DNA of 64,000 nt from Rutstroemia sp. NJR-2017a BVV2 (lineage: Eukaryota > Ascomycota > Leotiomycetes > Helotiales > Rutstroemiaceae), in NCBI GenBank assembly GCA_002946415.1, contig NJPS01000046.1, positions 1,798,001 through 1,862,000 of the forward strand. The letters are read 5' to 3'. Below the pieces are notes generated by a model, which worked only from the letters and a program-made list of their open reading frames with translations, ran no database searches and was not told where the DNA came from. Both the position numbers and the translations under genes were made by a program. This document shows positions 58,319 through 64,000 of this stretch, in pieces. Positions within the stretch are counted from its first letter, which is position 1; every line of letters begins with the position of its first letter.

Positions 58319-58873
58319 TCATTTCTCCCCATCCCCTTCCCCACCGCCCCTCCTCATTTCCATCCCCTCCGGCCACACTCTAATCTTCCTCGCATTCCGC
58401 CTCACAAACTCCCTGCGCGCCTCCCTCCCCTCTATATTCCTACACCTCCGCTCCAGCTCCGTCTCCCTCCCATCCACGTCTTCTGCTAAGAACATATGTT
58501 CCACGCAGCCGTCGAGCACGAAGCGCCAGGCGCCGGCGTCGGGATACATGATGCGGGACGCGGGCTGGGGTTTGGGGGTGGGGGTGCCGTGGGTGAGGAG
58601 GGTGTGGAGGAGGGGCGTGGTGTAGGGGGAGAGGTTGGGGGGGTGTGTGGGGTGGGATATTGGGGTGGTGCTGGTGGGGTGAGATGGGGATGGGGATGGG
58701 GATAGAGATAGGGATGCGTTTTGGAGGGATTGGAGGAAGGGGCTGCTGAGGGTGAGGGTGTATCGGAGGGTGGTGGTTTCATAGATGTAGGTTTCATAAA
58801 GGGAGGAGGGGGTGGAGGTTGGGGAAGGAGGAGAAGCGAGGGCGGGGGTTTGTGGTGGTGGTGTTGTGGTCAT
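58319..58873 (-). CDS. hypothetical protein
   Basis: Single exon, 184 codons, from ATG at 58873 (M-T-T-T-P-P-P-Q-T-P). Residues 1-110 are Pro/Ser/Thr low-complexity. The C-terminal 75 residues look folded: M-Y-P-D-A-G-A-W-R-F-V-L-D-G-C-V-E-H-M-F-L and an Arg/Glu-rich helix (E-R-R-C-R-N-I-E-G-R-E-A-R-R-E-F-V-R-R-N-A-R-K). No signal peptide or membrane segment. The opposite-strand Gly-rich frames are its shadow. Not recognised. Confidence 0.6.
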   Translation of the reverse strand: MTTTPPPQTPALASPPSPTSTPSSLYETYIYETTTLRYTLTLSSPFLQSLQNASLSLSPSPSPSHPTSTTPISHPTHPPNLSPYTTPLLHTLLTHGTPTPKPQPASRIMYPDAGAWRFVLDGCVEHMFLAEDVDGRETELERRCRNIEGREARREFVRRNARKIRVWPEGMEMRRGGGEGDGEK

Positions 58874-59651
58874 GATGGAGGAAGTCTTCAAGGGTGTTGT
58901 GATTTCATGTGGAATAAGTCAAGTCCACCAAAACCTTGTCTTAACTCAAGCTCGAAATATCTGCGTAATGGAAATAAGAACTAGAGACAGATATACTAAT
59001 CAAAGTGGCGAAATGCAGGTGTATATACGTATGCTTATTACAATAGGCAACAAGATGTGTGACTGCGGGGTAAGACAATCTACGTTGTAATATATATCTA
59101 CGCATCGATGATTGGACTCAAGGGGTGAAGGCTCGAAGGGATCAGCTTCTTTCTTCATTACAGTATTAAAAAGACAGGTGAACTAACCATAATTGATGCG
59201 GCCAGGTCGTTGGCCAATGTCAGAGGTGTGTTGAGGAAGGTGTCGATGATTTACCCTTGTAATCTTACGGACAGTGCTGTCAGCTACTTACTGAGAAAGA
59301 TGTATAGCACAGCCGGCTGGTTGACCTTTTCCTTCTTGTTTGAACATAATATAATTAATTAATCGTCGCAGCAATACCTAAATGACGATGATTACAACAA
59401 TGATAGTGTACCTAATAATACCAATGATAGTGAAATCCTTCCACCAATCCTCCCCTCCTTCCATTCCCCAGATATACACAAATTCCCTTAGCCTAAAGCT
59501 ATACCCCGTAGACGATACCATTCCATCCATCCCATCCCTATGTATGCAATTTGATAAAAGAAGCCTAACATGACCCAACTCCCATCCCTAATAAAATCAA
59601 TACCATCCGGATCCCACCTCCCCCACCTCCCCCCTCCATACCTGCCTAACA
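58874..59651. other. intergenic region
   Basis: Promoter of the hypothetical gene and 3' flank of the M13 protease. AT-rich, no gene recognised. Confidence 0.4.
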
Positions 59652-62447
59652 CTACCACAACTCACAAACCGGTTCTTTCTCCTCACAACCAAACGCTCCC
59701 TTAAACTCCCTACTATTGGCCATCGTCCCCAAAACCCTCGCCCATTTCGGAGCATGTGGATCCGTAAAGACCCTTCTCACTGCTTCTTCCCTATAAAAAA
59801 AATATCATTAGCCATCTCAAATCACACAATCCAAACCAGGGACAGGGACAAAACTTACTTCCTACTCTTCCCACACCACCAATTCGCGTAACTGACAAAG
59901 AAAAGCTGATCCTGGGTAAAGTCGCCCAAACCCGGTAAATCCTCATTAGCGTGCTCAGCCTGTCTCTTTTTCCAAGCCTGGAATGCCGCCGACAATCCCC
60001 CAGCATCCGCGATATTCTCGCCTAGAGTAAGTCTACCATTAACATGTAATGGTTTATCATCTGTGCCCGGGATAGTGTAATTGGCGTATTGGTCCACGAA
60101 ACAATCTGCGCGTTTCTCGAACGCTGCTACAGTCTCTGGTGTCCACCAGTCGGTGAAGTTACCGTTTTGGTCATAGTGGCGACCAGTGGAGTCGAAAGCG
60201 TGAGAGAGCTCGTGGCCGGAGACTGCACCGAAGGCTCCGTAGCTGATGTATTGGGGGACGTTTACATCGAAGACGGGGAATTGCATTATACCAGCTGGGA
60301 AGACGATTTCGTTACCAGGAGGGTTGTAGTATGCGTTGACGGTTGGGACAGTCATGCCCCATGCGTCGCGATCGACAGGGCGGCCGACGCTGGACCATTC
60401 ATGAGCCACGTCGAATCTTCTCATATTCAGAGTGTTAGAGAAGAAGCCTGTTGGAGAGATCTTCACAGATTGATAGTAGTTGAATAAGGTTGGTGGATCC
60501 ATAATGTCCGGGCTCTTTGGATAATTAGTACGTTGGGGTTGGATCTTTTAAGGTATCAGAACTTACCTTTGTTGGGTACCCAATCTTTTGGACAATCTTG
60601 TGAACCTTTTCAATGCCGAGCTTAACCACACTTTGGTCCATCCAGGTCGTTGCCTTTAGTTTGTCTACGAAGACATCCTTGATATCCGAGACGATTTGGT
60701 CACCAAAGTCCTTGGCTTCAGCAGAGAATGACTTCTCCACGAAGAAACGGCTCAAGATCCAACCAAGTCCATCATCAACATGAGACACGCAGGTCCTCCA
60801 GCGTTCGGGTTCTGAATCAGGATCCTGAGAAATGTTAGCAACTACAAGAATCGAAAGCCAATAAAAATCTGCTGTTCCATACCTTTCCTTGAAGCTCGTT
60901 CATGAATCTTGTGTAAGGTTTCAATTCATCTGCTTTGATTGCTGACGCGAATGATTGTATGAGCTTCCACTTGAAGTACGCCTCCAGGGTTTCTTTAGAG
61001 GTACTGTCTAGAACCTCTGCCAGGGCTTTCATATAAGATGGTGATGCGACAATCAAACGATTAACTTCAACATCTGCAGGAACCAAGCTGCGGACTATTT
61101 TTGAAAGTTGGATTTGTGGAGCAAGTTTATTGGCGTCGTCCAATGACATAGGATTGTAGTATTTCTGAAATCTCTGGTTAGCCTTGGTCTTCAAAGTCAT
61201 CGACATTGCTTACGGTGACGTCCTCCATGTCCTCTGCGTCCGGCGAAGCAGCAGCCAACTTCTTTTCGAAATCGACTAGATCGCTAGCAACGTTCTCGGC
61301 AAGTCTATCAGTGTGTGTATGTTCAGCATTTCCTGATGCTGCCTGGAACTTAGGGAGAATTTGAGCAATGGTATTGATGTAGCTTGCGACCACTTTTTCG
61401 TCTTTGTAATATTCCTTGGAGGGCAAACCAATCCTATAAGGTGAAGATACTTGGATAACCACTGCATCTGGGTTCTTGTCATCTGGCCCAGCACCCAATG
61501 AAATCAATGCTGAGGATTCTAGTTTAGTCATGTATAAAATGGTGTTTGTCAAATTATCGTGATCTCCCTCCTGCAGAGTTGGGTGATCATTGCTGGCTGG
61601 AGAGAAAAAATCCAACACTTGATGCATTATCTCGACTAAGGGTTTTATCCCAACATCTTTAATGGCACTCTCATTCATGCATGCATTGTACCCGGCCTTG
61701 AGCTTTTCGAAGTTTTCTTGGTCGAGAGAAGCAACGTTGGATTGCAGCTTCATAGGAGAGAAGTATGAATGCTGCGAAGATTGTTAGTGATACTGCACGC
61801 ACCAATAGTAGCATTGCTAACCTTTGATTCCCCCGGATATTCTCCTTCCAATATGTGCCTCAGCAGCGTTTGCGAGTTCTCGCTCATGATGGTTCCAGTA
61901 AAGGCATCTCCTTGATCCGGTCTCAAGTCATGGAGGTCTCTCCATCCTCCGCACACGAGCTCTTCGAAGTTTGAGCATGCGTCGATCTTTTTGTAATCTG
62001 GGGAAAGATTGTACAGGATTTGTGAGGAGGCATGAATGCATGCTGGTGTTTGACAGGTTGTGGCTCTGGCGGTTGGCTTCTTGGACGAATACACTATCGT
62101 TGATGCATTAACATTTTGCACTTGCCATATTCAATCAAACAGAAAGGCATATGGGTACGGCATATCAAAAAAGATATGTACGTACCGGTAAAGAACATGC
62201 AAAAGAGAACGACCAGAGCGGTAAGCACCAAGGCCAAAACCACAATAGCAATGCTCTCCGCAAATCGTCTGAAGATTGCGAACTTGCGCCTGCGTGAGCG
62301 AGAACCGCGCTTCGCCTTACGAAGAAGTGGCGTCCGATCGGACTCTTCATCATCGGTGAGCCTGGTGGAAGTGGTACAAATATTCAATACTTGATCTGTC
62401 AAACTCGGATGCTTCCGTTCTTCCCAGCCCCCTTTAGGAGCACCCAT
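59652..62447 (-). CDS. M13 zinc metalloprotease, neprilysin/endothelin-converting-enzyme-like
   Basis: Seven exons: 62447-62186, 62093-61822, 61771-61214, 61164-60883, 60824-60567, 60514-59859, 59790-59652; 808 aa. Type II membrane layout: a cytosolic N-terminus with T-P-L-L, a basic patch, then one helix (I-A-I-V-V-L-A-L-V-L-T-A-L-V-V-L-F). The ectodomain has C-S-N-F-E-E-L-V-C-G-G-W, N-A-Y-Y-N-P-P-G-N-E-I-V-F-P-A-G-I, the zinc motif S-G-H-E-L-S-H-A-F-D (HExxH) and E-N-I-A-D-A-G-G (third ligand). It ends in C-G-x..C-E-L-W, the M13 signature. These enzymes cut short peptides outside the cell or in the secretory lumen. The start is the only ATG in frame; see findings for the open upstream extension. 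Confidence 0.94.
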
Positions 62448-64000
62448 ATCGAACAATCGCGATGCAATTAGAGTCAGGAACCCTGCAAGAGGGATAACGA
62501 AGTTTGAAAAGGTCTGCTCGTCGTCTGTCGTTGGTCGTGTCCTTGATCGTGGACGCGATGTTGATCGCGTTGGTAATCTCGTTCTGTCTCTTGATCTGGA
62601 CCTCGATAGGGGCGGCACAGTTCCTTTTTTCCGTATGGGCGCCAGATTAGCGAAATTAACCAAAAATTGTCCAAAATCAAACCGAAAACAAGTCGGCTTG
62701 GAATGAATGGGGATAGTTGATTGCGTTCAGCAAGTTCTAAAACTCGATGGTGGTCTGACGCGGAATAAAGGTAGGTTGTACTGGAAAGCGGGGAGAGCTT
62801 CTTTCCTAATGTGGACAGTCACAGCGAAAGCGCACTAGGACCTGAGGTTGGTGGCTCGGGCGGTTCATTGGAGTGACGCAAACCACACCAGCTAGAAGCT
62901 TTAGAAGCTTTAGAAGCATAGAAGCATTCAAGCAACTCGGATTCTATTGTCACCTGCTTGCATCTGAATTGCCGGTCGTCTCTCCCGGAATCCATTACTA
63001 TTCTTCTAATGTCCTTCATTTTACCTTGAAGACCGCGCCTAATGCGTGTCGTGCGTGTCCATACTTCGTAGAGAGCGTCCAGGAAAGGGAGCTGGGGAAA
63101 TTCCGGCTCGGATGCTGTCGGTAAGATTATACAACATTTAAGACATCGCAATCGCAGGTTGCTGGGCGACATCAGAAAGATAAAGTAACTTTCTACTAAA
63201 GTAGAATACGAAAGATATCGTCATAGGATACCGACTTGGTGGGACAGTCATGCCAACCCAGCTCGTCCATGCAATTAGTTCTATGGGTATGGTGGTGATT
63301 ATGGTTATGGTTCTGGCATGCATGGCTGAACCTCGCAAACGTTGATGATGGGTCAAAAGTCTGTTCACCACCAAACAAGCGCCGACTGGCCCATACTGTC
63401 CTGTCCTGTACTCCGTAGGTAGGGTTTAGACAGGAGATAGGGCTATACGTAACTTGAGCCGGAGAGTGGAACTGTATAAGCAGAAGTCTCACAATTTCTT
63501 AGACAAGTGTTCAGATATAAACACCAAACGAGCAATTCATCTTCATCGCACTTCACATACTAACTACTTTAACCATATCCGAGTGCCGTGGCCGTCACGA
63601 GATGCCGTGGTTGTCAACTTGCCATATCCAGGAGGATGGGTCGTGTTTACTTGCTACTTTTGTAGATTGTAAGGTTCTACCGGCGGAAGAACCGGTATAT
63701 GCTAACATACATTGGATTCTTTTGTATTCGTGGTCCAATCTGTCACTTCTGCCCCGTACCTTGTCTTACCCGAGCTGGTTTTATCCAGGTCAAGGTTGTG
63801 GGAGAAGTCCTTCTTGCAGCTTTAATCGTACGACATGAAGATGAAATTTCGAAAGCCTCATTCTCCTAATCTGAGTTTTCGTGAATTCTGATGGAATTTA
63901 TGGAGCTTTGAATGGATAACCTTGCCACTACCGACTAGACAGGAAGGACTTTTCTGTGTTTTGCACATTGTCCCCAAAGGAGCTGTTGACCCCTGAATCC
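62448..64000. promoter_or_regulatory. upstream region of the M13 protease gene to window end
   Basis: 1.55 kb. The first 216 bases continue the M13 frame without an ATG. A 117-codon ATG frame on the minus strand (62819-63172) contains AGAAGCTTT repeats at 62894-62930 and no motif; I do not call it. Nothing else supported up to the edge. Confidence 0.35.

Noticed and set aside
62819..63172. 117-codon minus-strand ATG frame
   Set aside because: Built partly on AGAAGCTTT repeats, no recognisable fold, sits in the M13 promoter.
1..64000. tRNA, rRNA, CRISPR, prokaryotic ribosome-binding sites
   Set aside because: Looked for by eye. No convincing cloverleaf with a T-loop, no rRNA-like sequence, no spaced direct repeats; the eukaryotic gene structure rules out ribosome-binding sites.

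Overview
The window reads as chromosomal DNA of a filamentous ascomycete (Pezizomycotina, probably Leotiomycetes/Helotiales; the class is inferred from gene content and style). Nearly every gene has short GT-AG introns (about 47-90 nt, with two longer ones of 222 and 268 nt). Both strands are used, there are no operons, and intergenic DNA is rich in simple repeats. I see no rRNA, tRNA, CRISPR array or plasmid/phage feature.

Layout. 1-1219 (-): 3'-truncated FAD monooxygenase. 2227-4659 (+): vacuolar-type amino acid transporter. 5164-6456 (-): nitronate monooxygenase. 7035-7640 (+): RNA polymerase II subunit RPB11. 9562-20537 holds genes for secreted or nutrient-acquisition proteins: pepsin-like protease, signal-peptide-bearing M20 peptidase, an MFS transporter frame broken by one in-frame TGA, GH27 alpha-galactosidase with paired CreA-type sites upstream, and a GDSL/CE16-like esterase. 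20.5-28.2 kb is gene-poor. It contains a three-exon gene of unknown function (22706-23465) and a degenerate inverted-repeat element (about 23959-24441). 28183-28821 (+): small tail-anchored membrane protein, followed by a 2.4-kb purine-biased gap. 31183-32916 (-): catalase. 34495-36691 (-): F-box/LRR protein.

39246-41458 (-): ING/PHD chromatin protein (Pho23-like). 42080-43245 (-): cis-prenyltransferase (Rer2-like), divergent from a Dsc2-like rhomboid pseudoprotease (43691-44575, +). 45362-48617 (-): Uds1-domain coiled-coil protein. 50096-53791 (-): large Ser/Thr-rich, probably GPI-anchored wall protein with internal repeats. 55374-57874 (+): single-pass membrane protein with an aspartic-protease fold that lacks both catalytic aspartates. 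58319-58873 (-): hypothetical protein. 59652-62447 (-): neprilysin-like M13 metalloprotease.

Functional themes are extracellular digestion and uptake (9.5-20.5 kb), ER/Golgi maintenance (dolichol synthesis beside a Dsc E3-ligase subunit) and cell surface/sensing (50-62 kb). Splice sites were assigned by eye from consensus sites, phase and continuity of conserved motifs. None has transcript support here.
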